The position numbers and the translations under genes are program-made. Below, in pieces: positions 12,200 through 22,620 of a stretch of DNA of 64,000 nucleotides. The DNA comes from Eupeodes corollae (taxonomy: Eukaryota; Arthropoda; Insecta; Diptera; Syrphidae). Location: positions 302,372,485 through 302,436,484 of the forward strand of contig NC_079147.1 of NCBI RefSeq assembly GCF_945859685.1. Reading direction: 5' to 3'. Under the pieces are notes generated by a model, which did no database searches, had not been told where the DNA came from, and was given only the letters and a program-made list of their open reading frames with translations. Within the stretch, counting starts at the first letter, position 1. The number at the start of each line of letters is the position of its first letter.

Positions 12200-13285
12200 T
12201 ATCAATGAGATTTCGGCTCTGTCGTTTCATCTCGAAAATAAATGTTTTTCTTAAAAGAATTATCAAGACGATTACATATTGATCGGTGGAGGAAGCTTCT
12301 ATCATCTTTTTTGTATTTAGATCTTTATCTTATGTCAGCTTTTTTGATGAACTTTTACAGCAATGGCTTCAAAGTACTTGCTTCCTCTGCACTTAAATCC
12401 AGATCTCTATTGCAAGTTTCTGCTAGGTCATATGCCATTCCTCAAAACATCTTTTTCTATTGCTTAGCATATGTGACGCTATCCTTTTAGGAAGACGGTT
12501 ATCCAGCATGTGCTTAACATGAAGAACATAATCGATGTGAAGTGTAAGTGTCTTGATAAACAGTGGCTACATCTCAGTTTTCATATCAAAAGATCTTTTG
12601 ATGAAGAAAGTCAACAGTTTTTCAACTGCTTCGTATTCTTTTCCTCTCCATGTCTTTCCAGCATAGAAGAGAATAGGTTTCACAATGGCTTCAAAAAGCC
12701 CGATACTTGCAGCTGTGGCTTATTTTGCTGATATTTACAGCAATTTTTGCATTTTTTTGTTTTTCACTTAAATGCTTATCCATTTTTATACTTCGCGGTG
12801 TCAGCACTCCAAGACATTTTTACAACTTTAAGAGGATTGTCATCATACAACCATTTCTCGTACGTACTTCTTCTTCCACATCCGTTATTTAAAAGATTAA
12901 TTTTCGCGGGTACTGCCTCTTGCGAGGAATTGACAAATCCTTCAAGAGTAACTCTGGTCATGAAAAATTGCTTTCTCAAACTAGCCGTTCGCATTCAGCC
13001 TTAAATTGTAGGTCCCTTCCATTCCTGACAACAGTACTCGCACACAGGAATGGTTGAGAGTTGTAAGTCACTAGGCCCTGGTTTACAACGGACTGTTGCG
13101 CCACCCCATTTGATTTTTTTATAGCAAGTGAAACCTTTTCTTTTGAAAGCTGTGAGTACAGAACAGGTTCGTAGAAGCCAGGTGGAGTTTAGTAAAGCTT
13201 GGAAAGATTCTTTGAGGTAGTTGTTGAAAATGGTAACGTTAAGTGTCAAGGCATAATCTATCATCAACAGCATATATTAGAGTTG
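12200..13285 (-). pseudogene. LINE reverse transcriptase C-terminal fragment, minus strand, split by a SINE
   Basis: The complement of 12240-12730 reads FEAIVKPILFYAGKTW then KEYEAVEKLLTFFIKRSF, the region of insect LINE polymerases after the palm. Preceding it, the complement of 12735-12895 contains a YEKWLYDDNPLKVVK segment and, in a shifted frame, KYLGVL-like remains. The upstream part resumes beyond the SINE in 13105-13275, where MLLMIDYALTLNV resembles a worn catalytic box. Many stops and shifts are present. This family differs from RTE-A. Confidence 0.6.
12900..13105 (+). repeat. SINE body, sense strand, tRNA head missing
   Basis: It matches the complement of the SINE at 17306-17555 from GGGTACTGCCTCTTGCGAGG through ACACAGGAATGGTTGAGAG to the tail AGGCCCTGGTTTACAACGGA. 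The tRNA-like promoter head is absent. The 3' end resembles that of RTE-A at 12140-12170. It sits inside a minus-strand LINE fragment. Confidence 0.75.
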
Positions 13286-13289
13286 TTTT

Positions 13290-13735
13290 TGATCAGATCA
13301 ATATTTTGTAGAGCCGCCATTTGCTCTTACGACCGATATCATTCGTCTTTGAAAGGATTCCACAAGCTTTTCCAGTTACGCGGTTGTAGTTTATTGTTAA
13401 ATGATGGCGTTTCGAAGCTCTTTAACGTTGTTAAATATAAATTGGCGCTCATTGGCATAACACCCCTATATAGTATTCCTCAGAGATTCTCTATGACATT
13501 GAAATAGGGACTTCGAGGTGGCCAATCGAGAAACGTTATTTGTTCCTTCTCAAACCAGTCTCTCAACCTTCAAAAGAAGTGGATAGCAGCCTTATCCAGC
13601 TTTAAAATGAAGTCAGCTTCGCATAACTCTTCAGCTCTCTCAACCATAAGTTCTTCTAAAAACTCAACATACATTTCGAAGTCCAATTTCAGTCTTTCCA
13701 TTTAACGAAAAAGCTATCTAAACCATTTTTAATAT
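13290..13735 (-). pseudogene. Tc1-like transposase relic (DD34E), minus strand
   Basis: The complement encodes the catalytic half of a Tc1-type transposase. FEMYVEFLEELMVERAEELC is followed by FILKLDKAAIH, whose aspartate is the second catalytic residue. Then come WFEKEQITFLDWPPRSPYF and NVIENL, whose glutamate is the third. Exactly 34 positions separate D and E, the Tc1 spacing. Two stops lie inside: one after AAIHFF, and one where the NPIENLWG tryptophan would be. A frameshift follows, after which the C-terminus LEKLVESFQRRM...GGSTKY continues in another frame. The N-terminal half and the terminal repeats were not found. Confidence 0.8.
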
Positions 13736-13739
13736 AGAC

Positions 13740-16395
13740 GTTATCAATATGGGTCTCATCCCAGCCTCTTTTAAAACATACTATCGAACTGACTTTAAAA
13801 CATGGCAAGGTATGGTCAGGTATGTACTCTTCAGAAAATTGTAATACTTATCAACAACTTTAAAATGCATAGCTTCAACTCCCATTGTCAATGCCTCCTA
13901 CGGAATTATTTAAACTTCATCTGAACAAATTTAAACGTTGCATTTAAAGAGACCTTAACAAAAACAAAAATCAAGCAAGGAACACACTTCGCCCATTTGT
14001 AATTGTTGACACCTAATTTGACATGGGCCTTGTTTTGATGGTTAATAGAGCACAAAGCAATTCACACGATATTGACCATCATTTACAAACTGCCCTCTAA
14101 CCTCGCGAATTACTCTATCCTCTCACATTTCTAACCAAATATACGAAACTATCACCTAATAAACATGTGTCCTTCGTTAATAATAATTATTGTGCGGTTA
14201 ACACCTGACCCCATATCACACTCCTGATGCAATATGTGCTAAGCCGAGTCTCCCTCCGCCCGTCGTTCAATCACTATACAATAGCAGACATACCAAAAGC
14301 TAATGAACCCAACATAGCGCGGCAGATAAAATGTAATACGTGACATTGTTTCATCTCATCGAAATTCGTACCTATTATTTGTAAAATCCGGATAGCTCAT
14401 CCATTAAGTTGTACGTATGTAGGTCCACAGTCCTATCTAGGTAATAGGTAATGTTTTTGGTGAACAATTTTAATTGAATGAGGGCTGGACAACCACGTCG
14501 TCGATGACTAACTTATTTCTCTTTCCTCATTTCATTAGATTACTTCGCCAAATCATTATACTCGTACAACACCACACCGCGTCTGCACCGCGCCACTGCT
14601 GTGGGGATATTTCCATCAGTCATTTTGTTGTTTAATAGCCTAATGGGTGCTAGAGCCTAGCCATATATGTAGACTGTATGTGAAGCCTAAGAGAGAGACT
14701 TGCTTTCGCTTTAGCTATAAGCGCAAGTCGATAAAATTGATTGCAAGTCGTTAATTTTCCGCCAATGGTGTACCCCACGGATACCACTTAGGACCCACAC
14801 TGTGTAAATTGCATTTGAAAATGCGCGCAGCCGCTGAAATTGCATCGTATGGAATAAGCAAAACGCGGCACGCATCAGTTTGGCGCGTCTGGAAATTAGT
14901 TAGGAACTTATTACAAAATAATTTTTCATACTCCCAACTAGGAGTCGAGTTGGCTGTAAAGTGTTGCTTATTCATCTTATGGGTCCTTTGCTTGCTGCGG
15001 ATATGTAGGGTCACATGAAAGCCATCTTCATATGGCATTCGCATTGGCATTGGCATACATCCTAGATGCGCGCATTTGGAATTCGTACAAACTTATATGC
15101 ATCTGTATCTGTTCCAGGAGATCTCATGGCATGGCCATGGTGGTGAGGGCGACGGAACTATTTTATAAAGTGCTAAGATACATTACTATATCCAGGCTTA
15201 GCAACTTAGAGTCAGAGTTAGAGTTGGATGCTGATGGGATACTGGGAGGTGATTAGCTTTAGAGAGGTGTTTATTTTTTATTTCTTACAAAATCCATTTA
15301 CATAGGTAGGTATATAGACATACGCTACGCACGCCTTTTTAGACGTAGGTGCGTAGTATATGTTAAACGATTTCCTATGAAAGACCGAGAAAATCAACCA
15401 AGAAAAAAAAGGGAAACTGTAGGTACCCTTTATACCTTTCCAGAGATGCGATGATGATGAGGATGTGTGGAATCCCTTAATGGCTGTGAGTAATTGTCTA
15501 ATGGGATCCTTGGTGAATTTATCATCATCTGCATTCAGGTCACTCGTGACCTTCGGATAATTTATTCTGGTAATTTGTATCTTGGTTTCGGGGTACCTAA
15601 GAATATGGCTTTTGACACTATGGTTCTATGGTAAGGTTTGGTGTTCGTTCGGACTTAAGAGCATATGCAGAGGTGCCATATCGCCTAGCCATATGCGATA
15701 TGGTAAAGAAGTCGAAGAAATCACATAGACCAGAGAGACCATCAGAGACTAAAACCAGACAAAAAGGGTCTTTGGTCTCTGAGAAATTACTTTTGATTTA
15801 TTGTCCATCCTGGGGGTGGTGGTGGTGGTGCGTTATATAGTTGATGGTGCCTTATGCAGGGAAGTTGTATAGCTATGAAGAAAAATAAGGTTGAATGGTC
15901 TTATATTATATGTGGAATATAAGTAAGTTTATGGGAATATACTTGAAGTTGACAAAGGGGTTTTCTTTGTGATGCATTGTTTTGCGTTTGAATGGAAAGA
16001 AAGACGTTAAAGCACTTTTCTTCCATAGGTACAGCTTAACGATGTCTGTTTATTAATATTTCACACTTGGAGTGTAAAAAAGAAGCATTTTATAATTTCC
16101 CGTTTTTAAATTTTGTAATATAATAAAAATTAAATTTTAAAAGCTGTGGAATTCGCAAATATAAAAAAATACTTTTAGCACCTCGTAAATGATCAATTTA
16201 ATCCTCTCTGAAGATTTCACATCATAGACAACAGCTCTTAATTGAGCGACTTGGATCTCGTATATACACATGTATCTACATATATGATTAAATAGGGTTG
16301 AGATGTTAAGACTTTTAATTTCAACATAAGACAAAGGTCTTAGACTTAAATTTTATTTTCCTATCAGAAGTCTGCTTTGATGATGTTCAATTTTT
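13740..16395. other. Single-copy-looking non-coding DNA, no gene seen
   Basis: No transposon motif was recognised. Open frames of up to 101 codons (14751-15256 on both strands) overlap one another antisense and show no domain, so I do not call them genes. A GT-rich run lies near 15810-15835. The composition is less AT-biased than in the transposon-rich stretches. It may be intron or regulatory DNA of a host gene. Confidence 0.45.
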
Positions 16396-16399
16396 CAAG

Positions 16400-16640
16400 T
16401 GGTGTAATGTGACTGTCTTTTTTACTTAAGTATAGTTGGGAAAGATAACCATAAAAAGGGCGAAATATAAGACATTACAACTGTGTTGTCAGCTATGTTT
16501 TTGGTCACCAATCTTTTTGAACGCTCTTCTTTCAATACTGTCTAAGAGAATTAGTAGATACAAATGAGAAAAAGTAACGGAGACAGAAAAGAGCCCTGGG
16601 GCATACCAAATTAATTCCTGTTGTTGTGGGAATCGGACTT
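16400..16640 (-). pseudogene. LINE reverse transcriptase palm fragment, minus strand
   Basis: The complement begins FGMPQGSFLSPLLFLIC and ends KNIADNTVVM, the PQGS and degenerate F/YADD boxes of a jockey-like polymerase with a shortened, frameshifted interval between them. It lies directly 3' of the C-terminal part of another LINE, so two fragments are joined here. Confidence 0.65.
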
Positions 16641-17965
16641 GAGACAAATATAATTACAATTTGTGTTAAACCGTCCAAAAAGTAATTTCTAATAACACGA
16701 AAGTAAATGTCATATTTTTAGTGAAAGACTTTCCCGGAAAAAAATGTTTTAGATTTGTTTTGTTAGAATTCAAAACACCGAACGCAAAAAGTATCAAATA
16801 TAGCTTTCCTCTCTACTCAGCACTAAAGGTTTTAAATTAATTAAAATTTCGTATCATGAGATGAAATATGTGAGTTTCTAAAAACCTTATGTAAAGGGAA
16901 TATACTACATTTTTCAACTTTTTCAATAATGAGGCAACTTCATTGAGTAAAAGAATTCCATATAGTGCAACAATACTCCAGCAAATTTCTGACAAGAGAT
17001 AAATAAAATGTTTTTAATGTATATGGATCTTCAAAAGACTTCTAGAAATGAAACCCAACATCGTGTTAGCTCCAGAAATAACATAGTAAATTTTAAGCGA
17101 AAAACGTATTTTATTGTCAAAGATAACTCCTAGATATTTTTGTCTCGTTAACTTTTGTAGTGAATGATTTTCAATTTTGTTAATTAAACTAAATGGATCT
17201 AGTATCTTAAGAAATGTAACAACGCTGCATTTTTTAATATGGAAATATAATCCATTTTACAATGCAGTTTCAATTTTACTGGAGACCTTAATAAAAATAA
17301 ATAGTATGACGCAACAGTCCGTTGAGAACTAGGGCCTAGTGACTTACAACTCTCAACCATTCCTGTGTGCGAGTAATGTTGTCAGGAATGAAATTGAAAA
17401 AAGCACTTTTTCATGACAAGAGTTACTCTTGGAGAATTTTTCAATTCCTCGAAAGAGGCAGTACCCGTGAAAAGACTTTAGATGGCATGGGCAAGGATCG
17501 AACCCAAGACCTATGGCATGACAGTCCAACGCACTAACCATCATGTTACGGGTACAACTAGAGATCTAACACAGCTTAAAATTTTGAAATTATCGGCATA
17601 TATGAGACACTTTTAAAGAGATATATATGGCAAATCATTAATAAAAATAATAAACAGAAGTGGCCCAAGGTGGCTGCCTTGTGGTACACCTAAAAAATTT
17701 ATTATTTCATTTGATAGAACGTCACCAATTTGAACATATTTACTTTGTGCAGAGGAGTATTCAGATAATGTTTCCAAGTATCTAAAAATGTTCTTTGTAG
17801 CAAAGACATGCTAAAAATATAACAAATTTAAACATACATTTTTAACAATAATTTGGTTAATACAATCAATATGATGCCTGGCATTGCCGTCTGCCTGATT
17901 GACAACTCAAAGTATAGCTTTATATAGATTAAAAAAAGAAAGTGCAGTTTAAGATTAAAACACTT
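16641..17965 (-). pseudogene. Jockey-like LINE reverse transcriptase, minus strand, interrupted by a SINE
   Basis: On the complement, 17690-17570 gives GVPQGSHLGPLLFIIFINDL and then CLIYADNFKIL, where the second catalytic aspartate of YADD has become N. The SINE at 17306-17555 then interrupts. The gene resumes at about 17295 as LIKVSSKIETAL, KCSVVTFLKILDPFSL, KYLGVIFDNKIRFSL and ISGANTMLGFISRSL, continuing with worn C-terminal sequence to about 16650. A few stops break the frame. The PQGSHLGPLLF wording and KYLGVIFD block fit the jockey/CR1 type. Neither the endonuclease nor the 3' end is seen. Confidence 0.75.
17306..17555 (-). repeat. tRNA-derived SINE, near complete, minus strand
   Basis: The element is about 250 bp. 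The complement starts GTACCCGTAACATGATGGTT and contains an A box (TGGTTAGTGCG, at 17530-17540) and a B box (GGTTCGATCC, at 17495-17504). That is an internal RNA polymerase III promoter in tRNA-like order. A tRNA-unrelated body follows, then a tail ending AGGCCCTAGTTCTCAACGGA. It interrupts a LINE reading frame, which proves insertion. Other copies or pieces lie at 5597, 12900, 27803 and 40342. Because it lacks a tRNA acceptor end and anticodon fold I could confirm, I do not call it a tRNA gene. Confidence 0.85.
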
Positions 17966-18039
17966 CATTTAAAATTTGTTATTTATACTAAAGTGCTGTT
18001 TTGCAATATGCATATAACTTTGTGTTATCAATTTCCTGT

Positions 18040-19225
18040 AGAAGGCTTATAATTTCAGTATTTGAAAGAAAGTCACTACCTAGGATAATTCTTATTTTTC
18101 TTCTCAATATCGCACATCGTCCAACAAAATGAAAAACATCCTCGCGCTTTTTCAAGGATTCCGATTATGATTATGAGTTCTCCTCTTAGTCGGAACATGC
18201 ACGAAATTTATTCCATGGTATATTTGGCGGGAAAGTAGTTTCTTTCAAAGAGATCATAGTCTAGCCTACTGTAAATCATACGGCGCAGTGAACTTTTGGC
18301 TCGCTCCGTGTATTGTTCTCTTGAGGCTTCATGCTCACGAGGTTTTAAGCGATATAAAGTTGGTTAGCATGAGGCAAGGTTACTATACTTGAGGTAAACA
18401 TACACCTGCTGGGCTTGTTCTATTCAGTCTTCAAACCAACCACTTCGGGATTGGGTTGTTTGAAGAACTACTTTTTTTTGGAAGACGATAACTTGGCAAA
18501 TCGAGAGCTTTCAGGATGTACTCGACTTACGGATAAGTATTTTTACGAATAAAGACAATAAACCCGTTTCCCACATGATCATGTAGTTTGACGTACTCAA
18601 AGGAAGGTTCGAAGGCCCTGAATTTAGTGGTATTCGTAATTTGCGTAATATTAAAGTGTTGCTTCCATGCTACGTTTATAGTATGATGTTTTTCCATGCT
18701 CAAGTTTTAAAAAAGCAGACTGCTAGATATTTGTATTCTTTCACCAACTCTAATCTTTCACCATTATATTGCCATTGTTCACTTGCCCACGATCTTCCCC
18801 CGCCATTCTTATAAACTATCACTTTGGATTTATTAAAATTAACAACAAGGTTTCACTTTTTATAATATTCAGCGAACTTATTTATCATTAACTAAAGGGA
18901 CTGCAGTGTCTACGCTAGGAGAAAAATGTCATCAGCGAAAAGAAGAGCTTAAATGTTAACGCCCGAATACTCGATTTCTGCTATATCTTCAATGAAGAAT
19001 GCAAACAATTATTGACTGAGTGCACAGCCCTGCCTGACTCCTGAGTTTGTTTGCAACTACTCTGATAAGTATTGGTCATTCTACACTGATGCTTTTGCAG
19101 TCTTGTATAAATTTTACAATACTGTAAACTTAAGCGACATTCCTATCTGAAAAAGCTAGTAAAATAGGTCATTGAGATCCACGGTGTCGAAAGCAGCTTT
19201 AAAATCCACGATAAATGCAAATAGT
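18040..19225 (-). pseudogene. Outer LINE, 3' part (RT palm to C-terminus), minus strand
   Basis: The complement reads FAFIVDFKAAFDTVDLNDL at 19220-19155, GVRQGCALSQ near 19040, and ALLFADDIFLLA near 18945-18910, the catalytic box of a reverse transcriptase. A LVVNFNKSKVIV block lies near 18840 and ERLELVKEYKYLAV near 18750, and worn C-terminal sequence runs to about 18050. Several stops are present. The upstream RT segment of the same gene appears at 22298-22620, beyond the inserted plus-strand LINE, so 18040-22620 was one element before the insertion. Confidence 0.75.
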
Positions 19226-22163
19226 TACTTATTTCTCGATAGAAACGAGTCAGCAATCGAGCGAGAACAAAAATGTGATCCATCGTGGAGTATCCCGGAG
19301 ATGGTGTGCAAAATCATAACCGAAGCTAAAATCAAAAAGGCAAACCTTCTGATCGGAGGCGACGCAAATGCTCGGCATAGCCTTTGGGGAAGTTCTGTGA
19401 TCAATGAACGAGGTGAGTCACTTTTTGATTTTATTATTAAAATAATATGACCATTTGTAACAGAGGCAATACTCCCACTTTAGTCTTTCCGAGCTCGGAA
19501 AATTATGATGGATGGGAGGATGTGCTTAATGTTACTTTAGTAAACAACCGTAACTTATTAGTGGAGAATTGGAGAGTTTCCACTTTGAGCTCGTTTTCGG
19601 ATCACAAGTGGATTCTTTTTCCAATTAATTTCTAGTCGAAAAACCCGTCCGCCTTATAGAAATCCCAAAAGAACTGACTGGACGAAATTCAGTCAATCTG
19701 CTAATTCCAAACTAAGCAACTGACCGAAATCACTGAATCGATAGGTGACATACATTCAAAGGTGAAAACCTTTAAAAATTCTATAAGCAAAGCTTTTAGA
19801 GTATCTTGCTCAGTTAAATATAGCCGTAAAAATCTTCCTTCTTGGTGGATTGAAGAAGTGTCCAGTCTTAGGAAAATAACGAGGACAATTTGCAATATCT
19901 GCCACAAACATAAGTTTTACCAACCGTATAAAGACTCTCTTAAAATTTACAAGCAAGCCCTGTCATCAGCCAAAAAAAAGGCTAAAGAGAATACTATCAA
20001 TCAATCGAAGACTTAAAGGACTCCGCAAGGCTCAGCAACGTTTTATCGAAGGAACATTGTAATCCTTCATTTCTAAAAAAGCGTGATAAAACCAGGACAG
20101 CCTCTCCAGCCGAATCTCTTGAGCTACTGATGAAGACGCACTTTCCGGGTTGCGAGAGTGATAACCCCGAACCGCTTGAAACCACAGAGCTAAACGTAGC
20201 TCATGTGGAGCAAGTAAATTTCGTTATAACCAGAAAAAATATTTTGTGGGCCATCAATACTTTTTCTCCATAAAAGTCCAAAGGCATGGAGGGCATACTG
20301 CCAGTTATGCTTCAAAAGTTGCATGATGTAGCAGCTCCATGGCTGGAACAAATTTTCAAAGCATGCCTCCTTCTCAAACATGTGCCCATGTTGTGGAGAC
20401 AGGTCAAAGTAGTTTTTGTCCCGAAAGTGGGTAGGTGAGGTCACGAATCTGCGAAGGATTTCAGAACAATAAGCTTAACATCTTTTGTGCTTAAAAATTT
20501 GAAGCGCATTCTTGATTACCATATTAGAGAAATCCTAGTTGGACGACCTCTCGAAAGCTCTCAGCATGCTTATCTTAAGGGCAAATCTGCGGAGACTGCC
20601 CTCCATGAGGTAGTGCGAACTGTAGACCAAACAATCCATTATAAAGCATTTACTCTTGCCACCTTCCTATACAAAGAAGGTGCTTTTAACAATGTTAAGT
20701 TCGGTGTAGCAGACTTCATTCGAGAATGGATTATTTCCATGCTCAGTGGTAGGAAGATTCCAGCTACTCTAGGCAATACAATCGCAACAAAACACGTGAG
20801 TAGGGGAACACCCCAGGGTGGTGTCCTTTCGCCTCTTCTATGGCTTGTGGTCATGGATACAATTCTCGCTAAATTAGAGAGATGTGGATGATTTGGTGCT
20901 ATTGGTATCACGAAACAATACCTCTGTGATTAGATTAGTGAAATCACGGAGTCAGCTTTGAAGAAAGTTAACAGCTGGGCCACGAGTTGAGAACTAGGAG
21001 TTGCCCAAAGTAAAACTGAACTGTTGCTCTTTACCACCAAAAATAAAGTACCGCCCTTCACGCTACCTCGACTCAACGGTAAAATCCTATCATTGTCTTC
21101 CAGTGCAAAATATTTGGGAGTTATACTCGACCCTAAACTAAACTGTAAACTAAATATTGAAGTACGGGTTAAGAAGGCCTGTGTTGCCTTCTACGCTTGA
21201 AGCAAAACTTTTGGTAAAAAATGGGGACTTCAGTCGAAGATGATTTTATGGACGTACACAGCCGTAGTACGTCCAATCTTAACATATGGGTCGATTGTGT
21301 GGTGGCCTGCTCTTAGCAAAGCCTATAATATTGATAAGCTAAAGTAGGTTCAGAGAACAGCTTGCGTGGGCACCACAGGGGCCATGCGTACTTGCCCAAC
21401 GGACGCCTTAAACGATATTTTGAATCTTCTACCAATCGACCTTTTTATTAAATACATAGTTTCCTGCAGCGTTATTAGGCCGAAGCAATCAAACAACTGG
21501 TTGTCAAAACCTTATGGTCACAGCAACACAACGAAATTGATTCCCTTAGATATTTTCTCTGTAGACACTGACTACTGCACTCCTACTTTGAGCCTTAGTA
21601 AGGGTTTCAAGGTTATTTTCCCATCCAGAGAAGATTGGGAGGATGACATCGTGTCGATAGGTTTCGACACAACCATCTTTACTGACGGTTCAAAGATGGA
21701 GTGCGGAGTTGGTTCTGGGATCTTTTCTGAGTTCCTAAATGTAGCTAAATCCTTTAGGCTTCCTGACTTTTCTAGCGTTTTTCAGGCTGAACTGCTGGCA
21801 ATAAGGGAGGCATGTTAGATACTTAAGCAAAGCCCAAACCAAAACCGAAATGCGGCTATCTTCACAGACAGTCAGGCAGCTGTCAAAGCCGTTAACTCGG
21901 CCACATCCTCATCTAAATTGGTCCAGCAATGTCGCGATGAGCCAGCGAGCCTGAAGTTGGGTATCTCTTACAACACCTTTTGGCGTAGCTGTAGTGACCA
22001 AAGAGAAAGTAAAACGATAATCCATTTCCTCAGCAAATGTCCTGCTTTGGCAAACACTAGAATAAAAAACTTTGGAAAAGTATTCTTTCACGAACTTGAT
22101 GAGCTATCTGAGACAAAGATTAGAGACCTAATCTTTTTTCTAAATGCGACAAAATGGCTCTAA
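19226..22163 (+). pseudogene. Endonuclease-RT-RNase H pseudogene of the inserted LINE
   Basis: Endonuclease remains: LLIGGDANARHSLWGSS near 19338-19400 and SSFSDHKWI near 19589. Reverse transcriptase: SSQHAYLKGKSAETALHEVV near 20560-20620, then RGTPQGGVLSPLLWLVVMD near 20800-20860; the YADD segment that should follow is missing. AKYLGVILDPKLN lies near 21108 and RPILTYGSIVWWPAL near 21270. RNase H: IFTDGSKMECGVGSG near 21677-21722, FQAELLAIREAC near 21783 and IFTDSQAAVKAV near 21860, giving the expected D, E and D residues. Numerous stops and frameshifts. A worn C-terminal segment ends at 22163. The RNase H places it with R1, LOA or I-type LINEs. Confidence 0.8.
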
Positions 22164-22297
22164 AATCGCTATAAAGCTGCTCTATAAATCTTTCCCTTTC
22201 TATCACAGGTCAAACGAGTTTTTGGTATCAAAACGGCGCACTACAGCGCTAATTGGATCTCAGGCTAGGTTGCCTTGAAATCGCCATTTCTACCTAC
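19226..22297 (+). mobile_element. RNase H-bearing LINE (R1/LOA/I-type), 5'-truncated, inserted in an antisense LINE
   Basis: The ~3.07-kb insert begins inside the endonuclease domain and runs through the reverse transcriptase and RNase H domains to a short 3' end at about 22297. Its left edge abuts antisense codons for FIVDFKAAFDT and its right edge abuts antisense codons for EFQAG. Both belong to one reverse transcriptase gene, so the borders are placed by the interrupted host gene. 5' truncation is usual for target-primed insertion. No poly-A tail is visible. Confidence 0.8.
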
Positions 22298-22620
22298 CTA
22301 TCCGATTTGACCCCAGCTTGGAACTCACTGATGAGATTATTAGAATTTATCCATTCATTTAAACGACTGAGCAGAATCGATGTAAATATCTTATAAAACG
22401 AGTTCAAAAACAAGATTCCTCTGTAGTTTTCCGGAACTTCAGTGCTTTCCTTCTTGGGATTGGGAAAATCAAGGGATCGCTGAACTGGTTTAGGATGGTT
22501 CCTTCCTCAACGAATACTGCTTTTAGAGATGCAACAAGAGTATTTGTACTATATCTGTACACTTCTGCGGGTATACCATCTGAGCCCGCAGTCTTCCCTT
22601 CTTTTTGTATAGTTTTTTGT
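22298..22620 (-). pseudogene. Outer LINE, 5' RT segment, minus strand
   Basis: The complement reads KTAGSDGIPAEVYRYS, then FSDPLIFPIPK, ENYRGILFLNSFYKIFTSIL and ISEFQAGVKSD with one frameshift. These are the first conserved blocks of a LINE reverse transcriptase. The next expected block (FVDFKAAFD) is found on the same strand at 19220, on the far side of the plus-strand LINE. About 20-30 residues around the insertion point seem lost. Confidence 0.75.

Noticed and set aside
14751..15256. Opposing open frames of 69-101 codons
   Set aside because: Both strands are open over the same bases, as expected by chance in balanced composition; no domain recognised.
17490..17555. tRNA gene on the minus strand
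   Set aside because: A and B boxes are present, but they head a 250-bp repeat found at several places and no full cloverleaf could be drawn, so it is a SINE.
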